This document shows positions 23,980 to 32,186 of a DNA stretch of 55,296 nucleotides, in pieces. The stretch is from the NCBI GenBank assembly GCA_013036995.1, contig JAAOXG010000042.1, positions 1 through 55,296 of the forward strand, in the 5' to 3' direction. The notes under the pieces were generated by a model. It made no database searches. It saw nothing but the letters and a program-made list of their open reading frames with translations, and was not told the origin of the DNA. The DNA is from Lacrimispora defluvii. GTDB taxonomy: Bacteria > Bacillota > Clostridia > Lachnospirales > Lachnospiraceae. Each line of letters opens with the position of its first letter. Positions within the stretch are counted from its first letter, which is position 1. A program made the position numbers and the translations under genes.

Positions 23980-24987
23980 TTATCTCTCTAACTCCTGAGG
24001 CATCGCTTCTTGTGTCAGTAATCCTCGATAAGCCATTAAATCCTGATTAAAGTCCTTGGTGTTCGGGGTCTGGATAAAGGTCTTATACCCCAAATCCGCA
24101 AAGGTTTCAGCAGAAATTTCCGCCTGAATCTGTCCGTGGTTATGGGGCTGACCTTTGGCATCTTTGCCGTCCACATCGTTATCATAGCAAAATACAATTT
24201 CCTCAATCTCCGGGTGATGCTGCAAATAGCGGTAAAGAGCCTTATCCGACAGACAGCCCTCGGCAACTCGATGATCCTCCCGCCAACCAATACCGTGCAG
24301 CTTGCACAGAGTAGCATGGCTCATGACATCAATGGGAGCCTCAAACTCATATACACGGTTAGAACGCCCTTCCATGCAGAAGCCATAGGTCTTATCGGAG
24401 TTTTCTATATCCTGCCGAAACTTACTGTCAGAGCTGGGCGCTCTAAGTGCACAGTACCGGGGCTTGCCTGTTTTGTCATAACCTACAAAGGCACAGTTAT
24501 GGAATGTATAGCCGTTTTTTTCTGTCCTTGCCCCATACACTTTTCCCTCCGCAATCATAGCATAGACAATTTCCTTATCAATGCCACGAGTATGGGTTAG
24601 GTAGGCAATAGTACGGTCAAAGCTCTTGTCCTTGGGTGGCAGCACCAGTTCGCCCTTGGGACCTTTTTCAATGTTTGGTACTAAGGAAGTCGTCCCCTCA
24701 TAGGCACTGCAGCCTAAAATCAGTTCTGCCGCACTTTTGAAATCCGATGCACCCAAATACTCCTTTGCAAAATCCACGATATTGCCCTTGGTCTGCGTAG
24801 AAAAACAGTAGTAACCGCGCCCATGGTTAAACAGGTACAGTCCACCGCTGTTTTTTACATGAACCGTATATCTATCGCCTTTTTCAATTTGAAACCCATT
24901 TTGTACGGCGAAGTCTATGATATTGGTGTCAAAGACCTGCTTCATCTGTTCTTCCGTAAAAGGCATAGGCCTTGACGATTTACTCAT
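23980..24987 (-). CDS. DUF3991/Toprim primase-like protein (ends in LER)
   Basis: The protein has 335 residues with GGAGG 9 bases before its ATG. An N-terminal DUF3991-like region (GGLYLFNHGRGYYCFSTQTK, 49-68) is followed by a Toprim domain with the acidic residues of that fold: YEFEAPIDVMS (213-223) and FCYDNDVDGKD (266-276). Toprim proteins of mobile elements act as primases or nucleases in DNA replication. Primases of some conjugative systems are sent to the recipient. The C-terminus ends PQELER, shared with five other proteins of the element. It lies between two strong terminators, so it may be expressed as a single gene. Confidence 0.75.
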   Translation of the reverse strand: MSKSSRPMPFTEEQMKQVFDTNIIDFAVQNGFQIEKGDRYTVHVKNSGGLYLFNHGRGYYCFSTQTKGNIVDFAKEYLGASDFKSAAELILGCSAYEGTTSLVPNIEKGPKGELVLPPKDKSFDRTIAYLTHTRGIDKEIVYAMIAEGKVYGARTEKNGYTFHNCAFVGYDKTGKPRYCALRAPSSDSKFRQDIENSDKTYGFCMEGRSNRVYEFEAPIDVMSHATLCKLHGIGWREDHRVAEGCLSDKALYRYLQHHPEIEEIVFCYDNDVDGKDAKGQPHNHGQIQAEISAETFADLGYKTFIQTPNTKDFNQDLMAYRGLLTQEAMPQELER

Positions 24988-25011
24988 GGATTATCACCTC
25001 CATTCAAATGC

Positions 25012-25058
25012 AAAAGTGCCTCCTGAAAGCATTCAATCCGCTTTCAGGAGGCACTTTT
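25012..25058 (-). terminator. Strong intrinsic terminator (19-base stem)
   Basis: AAAAGTGCCTCCTGAAAGC pairs perfectly with GCTTTCAGGAGGCACTTTT around a 9-base loop, placed between the HipA-like gene (stop 25074) and the primase-like gene. Confidence 0.85.
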
Positions 25059-25073
25059 ATTGTCTAATATTTG

Positions 25074-26321
25074 TTATCGTTCTAAATCATCTTTACCACT
25101 GTAGGCAATATTCTCGGTCACATCGCTGTGGTGGTCATCTACCGGTATCCATGTTCTTCGGGAATTTACCACTTCCAAGAGCATATCCACTCTCTCACGA
25201 AGGGCAAAGCACAATGCATCGCAACGGGCAGTATCTATAAACATGGACCCCCGCATCAGCTCCCGTAACTCTTCGTCAATATCATAAAGTGCGTTCAGGT
25301 TTAACCAGTCAAAGGAACTTACCAGCTTGATTTGCTCCTCATGGTTATTCTTAAAAGGTTTGCAGGATATTTTTGTTTTCGAGCCAATCATAGAAATAGG
25401 CTTATCAAACCAAAGAGAGGTACCACTGTCAAATATGGGAGCCGCTCCAAGATATTCAAGGGTTTCCGCATTTCTCACCACACCGAAGTTATTCTGATGC
25501 CGGTCTTCATTAGCAATCAGGTAATCCAGCACCATCATCCGGTCGAGGGCTTCCTTCATACCAGGGATACCAAGCTTTTCGCAGCAATCAAGGTAATGAT
25601 GATAAATCGACACATGGTTTAACTTTTTCTCCGTCTGCATCACATACCATGCGGAAATTAACTCCGTCTGTGGTGTAATGAAATCCTCGCACACGCTGTA
25701 AGGATACTCGTCCTCCGTAAGCATGGTATAAGGAACGTGGGGAATTCCAAGCCGTTCCATAATCTTCCCAGCCAACACCTCGTTATATGGCTCCTGCTGG
25801 GTCGCACCGCTTCCGCCTTTAATTAAGCAGCGTTTTCCGTCTATAATCTTCCACTTTTTCTTGAGCCAGCCATCCGAAGTGTTATCCGGGGACATCAGAC
25901 TCATATGGTCACTGGAGGAACCCTGCCCAAACAGGATATTTCCCATATCCTCCGAAAAAGGATTGTCAAAGAAGTTCACCTGTGACCACTGAATGCCAGA
26001 ACCAGACGGACAGATCCAATACTGGTCGGAAAGGCTTAACCCAAGACATTTTTCCAACAGCTTTTGTGTCGTAGACACATTCAGTTCCGCCAATGCATTT
26101 TTAATTCCGGCACGGCTTGCAGGGATCGCACGCCCACGCCACCATTCGTTTAGCGCACTGCGGTCTATCACGCCTTTTTTCACTGAAATTCCCACAGGCA
26201 CATGGGGTGCTTCATAAATATGGCCGATTGCAGAAATCGCACTGGACGCTTCATCCAGCTCTATATCGGCTACCGGAATATTTTTGTGCATCAATATATA
26301 TTGTTTCATGCCATCTGCCAT
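25074..26321 (-). CDS. HipA-like kinase domain protein (ends in LER)
   Basis: The protein has 415 residues, starting 8 bases after AGGAG. The C-terminal two thirds has features of the HipA/PI3-4 kinase-like fold: a Lys-bearing strand (KRCLIKGGSGATQQEPYNEV, 163-182), the catalytic loop ANEDRHQNNFGV (270-281) and the metal-binding FDSGTSL (297-303). HipA toxins phosphorylate tRNA synthetases or other targets. No HipB antitoxin gene is next to it, so it may not be a classical toxin-antitoxin pair. The tail SGKDDLER belongs to the shared LER set. A role as a kinase acting in donor or recipient is inferred. Confidence 0.75.
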   Translation of the reverse strand: MADGMKQYILMHKNIPVADIELDEASSAISAIGHIYEAPHVPVGISVKKGVIDRSALNEWWRGRAIPASRAGIKNALAELNVSTTQKLLEKCLGLSLSDQYWICPSGSGIQWSQVNFFDNPFSEDMGNILFGQGSSSDHMSLMSPDNTSDGWLKKKWKIIDGKRCLIKGGSGATQQEPYNEVLAGKIMERLGIPHVPYTMLTEDEYPYSVCEDFITPQTELISAWYVMQTEKKLNHVSIYHHYLDCCEKLGIPGMKEALDRMMVLDYLIANEDRHQNNFGVVRNAETLEYLGAAPIFDSGTSLWFDKPISMIGSKTKISCKPFKNNHEEQIKLVSSFDWLNLNALYDIDEELRELMRGSMFIDTARCDALCFALRERVDMLLEVVNSRRTWIPVDDHHSDVTENIAYSGKDDLER

Positions 26322-26405
26322 TTCATCATCTCCTATTCTTAACTTAAAATTATACCAAATATCGGCGTTATTTTCAACGCAGTAATTATGAATTTTGCGA
26401 GACGA

Positions 26406-26948
26406 TTATCGCTCCAATTCTTCTGATTCCGACATTTCCTGCCTGTTTTCCAATGTAGCTGTATGCTTCCAAAAGGTGGACAGCATCTCCCTGACAGTTT
26501 CCGGCAGACTGCTTTTGTTCACATGAATATCATAGGGAATGACTGCCGTATAGCCGTAATCATAGGGAATAAAGGTGTTTCGAATATAGGCACGAATGTG
26601 ATTCGGCAGATCAGGATTGCTTTGGGGCAGGATACCATATCCGGTCAGGAGATTAGTTTCGTAGTGTTCTCCAGAAGAAGTCAGGTCAAGTTCCAAAAGG
26701 GCAATGCATAGATTTCCTTTTTCTTTTGACTGTACTACACCAGGAACCATAGCATAATCGGTTACTCCCTCTGTCAGACAGTCCGTGCCATAGCAATGTA
26801 CCATTGCCTGATGGAGCAGATGTAATACTGCCTTGGCATAATCTTTGTTCTGTGTGCCATAGGATGCCTGCAAACGGTCATAGTCAATGATAGGAAACAC
26901 CTTTTGATTTAAGTAATCTACATAGATACTGGTTTTGTCTTGTTCCAT
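26406..26948 (-). CDS. ICE accessory protein of unknown function (ends in LER)
   Basis: The protein has 180 residues with AAGGAG 5 bases before its ATG. It is soluble, without Cys-rich or catalytic motifs that I recognise; the middle has NLCIALLELDLTSSGEHYETN and the C-terminal helix TVREMLSTFWKHTATLENRQ. It closes with MSESEELER, the acidic LER tail. It is nine bases downstream of the DUF4314/DUF3846 gene and belongs to the same operon. Confidence 0.55.
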   Translation of the reverse strand: MEQDKTSIYVDYLNQKVFPIIDYDRLQASYGTQNKDYAKAVLHLLHQAMVHCYGTDCLTEGVTDYAMVPGVVQSKEKGNLCIALLELDLTSSGEHYETNLLTGYGILPQSNPDLPNHIRAYIRNTFIPYDYGYTAVIPYDIHVNKSSLPETVREMLSTFWKHTATLENRQEMSESEELER

Positions 26949-26957
26949 ACTCGCTCC

Positions 26958-27653
26958 TTATCGCTCAAAATCATTTTCATCAATTTGGGACGCGATCCCC
27001 AGCATTCGAAGAAATTCTTCTTTGCTGTCTGCATATCCGACTTCCATGGTAAAGCTGTGGGCTTCCGTTTCTGAATAAAACTCCGGCTCATGAAAACGAC
27101 TGCTAAAATATGCAATCTGCTCATTGGAAAGGGAAGCGTCGTTTCCCTCCCCGTCATCTGTGCAGATAAAAAATGTGCCGCAGATAATGTCCCCATTATC
27201 CATCCGGCGGTTTCCGGCTAATCCATTCAGCTTGCCCTCGTCATTACAGTAGAGATGACAGTTTAGCTCTGATAATGGCACAAACTCTATGCATCCACCT
27301 ACCAGCTCCTGCATTGCTCGGTAATCATTTTTGACGGTGGACACAAAAGGATTTTTATGTGGTTCCACCACAAGTACCCGAATGAAGCCATCCGGGCATT
27401 CGTTATTTTCACTATTTTCATTCTCGGCCTCCCTCAGAATATGAAAGCTGTCCACATTGGGCACAAGCGCCAAAGTTCTCCCATTCTGCCATTTCATATG
27501 GAGCTGCCCCTGATCGTCCACGAATTTCACTTTACCCAACAAACCATCCGGCATATCTTTCTCGCCGTCCATATGGTCAAGTTGAATTTTGGTGCCGACA
27601 GGATACTTTTTCTTAATCTGTTCTACCTGATAGGGTTTCAAAAATCCTTCCAT
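26958..27653 (-). CDS. DUF4314-DUF3846 protein (ends in FER)
   Basis: The protein has 231 residues with AGGAGG just before the ATG. Residues 17-70 match DUF4314 (VGTKIQLDHMDGEKDMPDGL, then GRTLALVPNVDSFHIL). Residues 90-170 match DUF3846 (GFIRVLVVEPHKNPF, YRAMQELVGGCIEFVPL, GKLNGLAGNRRM). Both domains are common in phage and conjugative-element proteins of Firmicutes and have no proven function. The acidic tail ENDFER joins the set of (L/F/W)ER endings. It is nine bases below the large surface protein gene. Confidence 0.8.
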   Translation of the reverse strand: MEGFLKPYQVEQIKKKYPVGTKIQLDHMDGEKDMPDGLLGKVKFVDDQGQLHMKWQNGRTLALVPNVDSFHILREAENENSENNECPDGFIRVLVVEPHKNPFVSTVKNDYRAMQELVGGCIEFVPLSELNCHLYCNDEGKLNGLAGNRRMDNGDIICGTFFICTDDGEGNDASLSNEQIAYFSSRFHEPEFYSETEAHSFTMEVGYADSKEEFLRMLGIASQIDENDFER

Positions 27654-27662
27654 AGTGCCTCC

Positions 27663-30600
27663 TTACTTAAAATAATATTCCACCGTGTAGGTGATGTTAG
27701 ATTTGTTGTACATGCATGAATGGTTGGTATAATAATACATTTCCAGCTTGGAATAAGTGCCTGCGGTCAGTGTTCTGGTAAAGGAAATACCATTGCTTGT
27801 GGTTCCGTAGTCCAGCTGATCCCATGCACCTGTTTTGATATTGTAGCCACGTACTCTGCCATAATCCTGTCCACTGTGACCGGAAACAGGCGGTACGGTA
27901 AAGGTATACTGGGTAATGGTTGCACCATCAATACCGTTTTCCATAATAGTAGAATCAGGGCCAGTCAGCATCATGCCTCCGGAGCCGTTGGAATCCATAA
28001 CAAAGAATACAATCGCTGCCCATGGAGATTCTGCCCCGGTGCTGTCTACCGCCTTTACTCGTACCGTATGCTTGCCCAAAGCGTAAACAGCTGTTTCAGT
28101 GGGGCGTCCCTCCCAAACATAGGTAACGGCATCACCATCCGGGTCGGTACTGCTTGCGGTGATGGTAACAGGCGTACCCGGTGCAACGCTGTTACCATTC
28201 GGCGTTCTTGTAATAACGGGTCTTGTGGGTGCGGCATTTGCCACTGTGAAAGTCACCTGTGACCAGTCGGAGATACCGCCGTAATTGTCCTTCGCTCTTA
28301 CTCTGACTATATGAGTGCCTACGGCATAGTAATTGTCGCTTGCCTTTCCCTCATACTCGTAGGTAATCACATCGCCATCGGGGTCGGTGCTGTTTACGGT
28401 AAAGCTGACAAGGAACTTGCCATCTTTCGCTGTTCTTGTTACATTCGCTGTAATGGTAGGCTTTGTAGGTGCGGTATTTACTACTGAAATGCTCTGCGTT
28501 GCGGTAAATATTCTGCCCAGCTTATCAGTAATGGTAGCGGTCAGCGTATAATTGCCGGATACATCCACATGAACCGTACCTCCACTGTTACCAAGTGTTC
28601 CCTTAAAATACTCAGAAACGGTAATATTCTGACCATCTTTTATGGCCGTCCATACAACGTTGTTATCGTTTAGATTGACTGTACTGCTCATATTCACAAC
28701 AAAGTTCTGTCCAGTTCGAGCCACCTGCGGCATGGTGAAGTTGCAGTTATACAGTGGATAAATGCTGATTTTTTCTGTGTGGGTGAATACTCTTCCAAGG
28801 GCATCAAACATGGTGGCAGTCAAACGATATTCACCACTTTCGGAAAAACTGATTTTACCGCCTTGTGCATTGATCGTGCCGCTGACAGCCTGCTCCAAAG
28901 GAATGGCTGTGCCGTTTTTCATCAGCGTCCATTCGATAGGCAGAACACCGATATTGCCCCTTGTTCTTACATCAATCTGCGTGTCGGTATAGCCCGTTTC
29001 AGGTAGTACAAAGGAAAGCTGAAGCACTGGTAAGACCTCAATTTTTCCGCTATTAAAGTGAAATTCCCGCCCTGTGGCATCGGTAATTCTTGCCTGCAAA
29101 TCATAGACTCCGGCACGGGTAAATCGAATAGAGCCGCCGTTGTTAGTCAGCTTACCGTCAATGTAGGTATTCCAATCTTGAAAACCGTAGGTGTTATCCA
29201 CATACCAGACTGCTGTCAGTTGTTCCATATCGGTGAGAGTCGTATTTATCGACACTTGGTCATCGGTATGAACAGCACTTGGGACAGAATAAGCAATGTT
29301 GGGAATTGGGTAAACCTTGATGGATTTGCTTACGGAGAAGGTTCTGCCTGCTTCATCGGTAACAGTGGCTGTTACGGTATAATCACCCTTTTCAGTGAAA
29401 CTGATTAGACCACCGGCATTCGTCAAATCATTTTCGGGAGTGACAATCACATCATTTTTTGTCATGCTCCACACAACTGGCAACGCACCTGCATTGGTCA
29501 GCTTGGATTCTGCTGTTACAAGTCGATCCGTATGGGTTTGCTTTGGTAACTCCAACGAAACCGTAATCACCGGATAAACCTTGGTTGATGCGGTATAGGT
29601 AAAGCTTCGTCCTGTATTATCGGTAACTGTAGCTTTTAGCTCGTAGTTTCCAACGGTACGAAATTGAATTTTACCGCCGTCATCGGTGAGTGTTCCTTCA
29701 AAACCATCTGTCAGCGAAATTGCCTGTCCGTCCTTGGTCAAGCCCCATACAGCTTGTACCCCCTGTGTTTCCTTAAACGAGGTTTTGACCTCTACTGCGG
29801 TATCGGTGTGAGTCATGGTCGGCAGATAAAAACCCGCTTCTGCTACAGGATATACCACCGTAATTGCTTCATGGCTGTATGTTCTGCCTGCCTTATCGGT
29901 GAGCGTTGCTTTGAGAGTATAAGTACCTTTTTGAGTAAAGCGAATAGAACCGCCATTGTTATTCAGTGTTCCCTCTATTACTGCGGTAGGCTCTACAATC
30001 CTGCCATCCTTGATTACCATCCATTCGGCAATCATATCCTGCAATTCAGAGGACTTTACCAGAACATCAATTGTTTTATCGGTATGGGTGGTTGCTGGCA
30101 GAGTAAAATCAAAAGCAGCAACCGGATAGACTGTAATTTCCACTTTTGCGGTAAAGCATCTGCCTGCCTTATCGGTGGCTGTGCCAGTCAGTATGTAGCT
30201 GCCTTTTTCTAAGAAACGAACAGAGCCACCTGCATCAGTGAGCGTTCCAACCAAACAATCAATGAGCGGGATCTCTTTATTCTCCTTGGTAACTGTCCAA
30301 ACGAGTGGTAAATCGCCTAACTCCTTTGTATTCACCGCCACGGTAATTGGCGCATCGGTATGGGCAGTTTCAGGAGCCTGTACCTCGATCTCAATGACAG
30401 GATATACTGTAATATCTGCTTTGCCAGAAAATTCACGGCTAGTTTCATCAAAAGCAGTTGCTTTGATGGTGTAGCTGCCCTTTTCCTTAATTTGAATGGA
30501 ACCGCCTTCATTGGTGAGCGTACCAGTTACAGTATCCAGCCACTTCATTTCCTTGCCGTCTTTAAAAATATGCCAGTTAAGCTGCTGTGTGACGTTATCG

Positions 30601-31300
30601 GAAAGCGTGGTTTTGACGGTAAAGATTTTGTCCGTGTGAGCAGTTTTATCTGCTTCTACACTGATTTTAAAGGTGGGGTGAATGATAATCTTTTTAGAAA
30701 AGGTATAGGTGTGATTGCCGTAATTTTGAGCTGTAGCGGTAAGAAGATAGCTACCCGGCTGGCTAATGGTAATTTTGCCACCATCCTTATCCATTGTACC
30801 TTTAAGAAATTCGCTTTGTGGTGTGTTATTGCCGTCCTCGGTAACACTCCATTCCAGTGATTTTACAGAGCGAAGTACCGTTTTTACCTCAAATTCTGTA
30901 TCAGTATGGCTGTATTCAGGGGCAACGATTTCCACCACCGCGGCGGAATGGCTCACGCTGCCACCTCCGTCATTGAACCCACCGCCACTTGGTTTGTCGG
31001 GTTTATCAGGCTGCTCCGGCTTAATCGGCGGTGTTGTCGGATTAGTAGGCTGTATCGGCTCTGTTGGATTTGTCGGAGGATCGGTCGGTTTTACCGGCTC
31101 TGTGGGATTATTCGATGGATCAGTCGGTTTTGGCGTTGGGCTTGTTATTGGTATAGGAGTTGTCTTTGGGTTAGATTTTTCTGTAGGATTGGTAGGTTTT
31201 TTATCCTGCGTACCTTTAGAAGAATCGCCAGCAGAATGGTCACTGTCTTTATCAGATGTTACATCATCTGTACCCTCCTCGGTATCCGTATCCCCATGCT
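27663..31300 (-). repeat. Nine tandem Ig-like coding repeats plus two C-terminal repeats
   Basis: Within the surface protein, units of about 90 residues recur from about 30900 down to 28500. Each starts with a short strand followed by HTD (or YTD/RTG in the last two) and ends with a Tyr-rich strand and 'V(Y/L)P'. Sequence divergence between units is high, suggesting old duplication rather than recent expansion. Confidence 0.75.
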
Positions 31301-31511
31301 CAATTTCCCCTACAATAGGATTGTCTGATGGAATTGGTGTAACATCGTCTGTTTCTATTACAATGGGCTGCTGATTGTCCTTTTGACTGAGTTGTATGGA
31401 ACAACTCACCAATCCAATGATTAAAATAAGAAGGGCGATGATAGAAAGCACCATCACCGCCCGTTTGGTCTGTTTATTCATGTTAAGTTTGAAAAAATCT
31501 TTATTTTTCAC
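27663..31511 (-). CDS. Large repeat-containing surface lipoprotein/adhesin
   Basis: The protein has about 1282 residues if it starts at GTG 31511 (AGGAGG 12 bases upstream; ATG 31523 and ATG 31481 are alternatives). The N-terminus has a basic stretch and a long hydrophobic helix ending LVSC, a possible lipobox. An acidic, Ser-rich region and a Pro/Thr-rich linker of about 70 residues, suited to cross the cell wall, come next. Nine Ig-like repeats of about 90 residues follow, most marked by HTD and a following G(T/K)L...GG(S/K)I block. Two C-terminal repeats have DPDGDVITY-like loops and a final 100-residue domain. No LPXTG sorting signal is present. It probably mediates contact between mating cells, a role known for other conjugative-element surface proteins; this is inferred. 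Confidence 0.8.
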   Translation of the reverse strand: MKNKDFFKLNMNKQTKRAVMVLSIIALLILIIGLVSCSIQLSQKDNQQPIVIETDDVTPIPSDNPIVGEIEHGDTDTEEGTDDVTSDKDSDHSAGDSSKGTQDKKPTNPTEKSNPKTTPIPITSPTPKPTDPSNNPTEPVKPTDPPTNPTEPIQPTNPTTPPIKPEQPDKPDKPSGGGFNDGGGSVSHSAAVVEIVAPEYSHTDTEFEVKTVLRSVKSLEWSVTEDGNNTPQSEFLKGTMDKDGGKITISQPGSYLLTATAQNYGNHTYTFSKKIIIHPTFKISVEADKTAHTDKIFTVKTTLSDNVTQQLNWHIFKDGKEMKWLDTVTGTLTNEGGSIQIKEKGSYTIKATAFDETSREFSGKADITVYPVIEIEVQAPETAHTDAPITVAVNTKELGDLPLVWTVTKENKEIPLIDCLVGTLTDAGGSVRFLEKGSYILTGTATDKAGRCFTAKVEITVYPVAAFDFTLPATTHTDKTIDVLVKSSELQDMIAEWMVIKDGRIVEPTAVIEGTLNNNGGSIRFTQKGTYTLKATLTDKAGRTYSHEAITVVYPVAEAGFYLPTMTHTDTAVEVKTSFKETQGVQAVWGLTKDGQAISLTDGFEGTLTDDGGKIQFRTVGNYELKATVTDNTGRSFTYTASTKVYPVITVSLELPKQTHTDRLVTAESKLTNAGALPVVWSMTKNDVIVTPENDLTNAGGLISFTEKGDYTVTATVTDEAGRTFSVSKSIKVYPIPNIAYSVPSAVHTDDQVSINTTLTDMEQLTAVWYVDNTYGFQDWNTYIDGKLTNNGGSIRFTRAGVYDLQARITDATGREFHFNSGKIEVLPVLQLSFVLPETGYTDTQIDVRTRGNIGVLPIEWTLMKNGTAIPLEQAVSGTINAQGGKISFSESGEYRLTATMFDALGRVFTHTEKISIYPLYNCNFTMPQVARTGQNFVVNMSSTVNLNDNNVVWTAIKDGQNITVSEYFKGTLGNSGGTVHVDVSGNYTLTATITDKLGRIFTATQSISVVNTAPTKPTITANVTRTAKDGKFLVSFTVNSTDPDGDVITYEYEGKASDNYYAVGTHIVRVRAKDNYGGISDWSQVTFTVANAAPTRPVITRTPNGNSVAPGTPVTITASSTDPDGDAVTYVWEGRPTETAVYALGKHTVRVKAVDSTGAESPWAAIVFFVMDSNGSGGMMLTGPDSTIMENGIDGATITQYTFTVPPVSGHSGQDYGRVRGYNIKTGAWDQLDYGTTSNGISFTRTLTAGTYSKLEMYYYTNHSCMYNKSNITYTVEYYFK

Positions 31512-32175
31512 AGCTATATTCATCCTCCTGTTCTGCCATGGGCATTTGCTCATGCTTAAAAATAAGATTAGGGATATTGCTTTCCACCTTTTCCATTACC
31601 GAATACAGCATTTTCTCATCCTCATAGCTGATGCTGTCATCGTTTCGACCTCGAAATACGCAGGCGTCATGGAGCACTACCAGCTCCTCCTCGGAAAAGA
31701 GCTTCTGCTCCTCAATCAGTCCTGCCCGTACTGCAAAATCCTGTTTTGCGCCTTCATAGTTTGTTTCGAAATAATGTCCCCACATCACGCCCGTACGGTC
31801 GTAATCATACTGCCATGTGGTAAAACGAATTTCATTGTCCTTAGTCATCTTCGCCGCCAGAATGCAATCTCCAAAGGCGGAAATCAGCCTAAAATCCCCG
31901 ACTCCATCAGCCTGTAATTGCGGTGCATCTGTATACAGATCATGTACCTGCTTCATGGCAGTAAGAGTGCGATATATCTGGTTTCTCTCTTGCTCTGGTG
32001 AAACCTCTGGGAGAAACAGCATATTGCCATCATGGTCAATTTTGCATACCTCCTGCCCATCTTTGAAAACAGATAGCAGGAGATTCTCACCCGCTTCCTG
32101 TTTTGCCGTAAATCCTAGCCCGGATATCCGCCTTGTAAAAGCGGATAAAAATTCAGGTGTTACTTTATGCTTCAC
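31501..32175 (-). CDS. ICE accessory protein, paralogue family A
   Basis: The protein has 224 residues from GTG 32175 (7 bases after GGAGG); ATG 32181 is possible but sits next to the binding site. It is the third member of the family found at 16625 and 17326, with the shared block HYFETNYEGAKQDFAVRAGL then KLFSEEELVVL. It ends AEQEDEYSCEK, an acidic tail but not LER. The end of the gene overlaps the start region of the surface protein gene. Function unknown. Confidence 0.6.
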   Translation of the reverse strand: MKHKVTPEFLSAFTRRISGLGFTAKQEAGENLLLSVFKDGQEVCKIDHDGNMLFLPEVSPEQERNQIYRTLTAMKQVHDLYTDAPQLQADGVGDFRLISAFGDCILAAKMTKDNEIRFTTWQYDYDRTGVMWGHYFETNYEGAKQDFAVRAGLIEEQKLFSEEELVVLHDACVFRGRNDDSISYEDEKMLYSVMEKVESNIPNLIFKHEQMPMAEQEDEYSCEK

Positions 32176-32186
32176 GTTCATACCTC

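Noticed and set aside
27720-30860. Several rightward frames of 100-180 codons opposite the surface protein
   Set aside because: They follow the repeat units in antisense and have no binding sites.
27663-31300. CRISPR-like array or DNA satellite in the repeat gene
   Set aside because: The units are about 270 bases, diverged and in frame, so they are protein repeats. No CRISPR array, tRNA or rRNA was seen anywhere in the window.
30766-31374. 202-codon rightward frame rich in Gly, Val and Ser
   Set aside because: It mirrors the Pro/Thr linker of the surface protein on the other strand; its repetitiveness comes from that linker.
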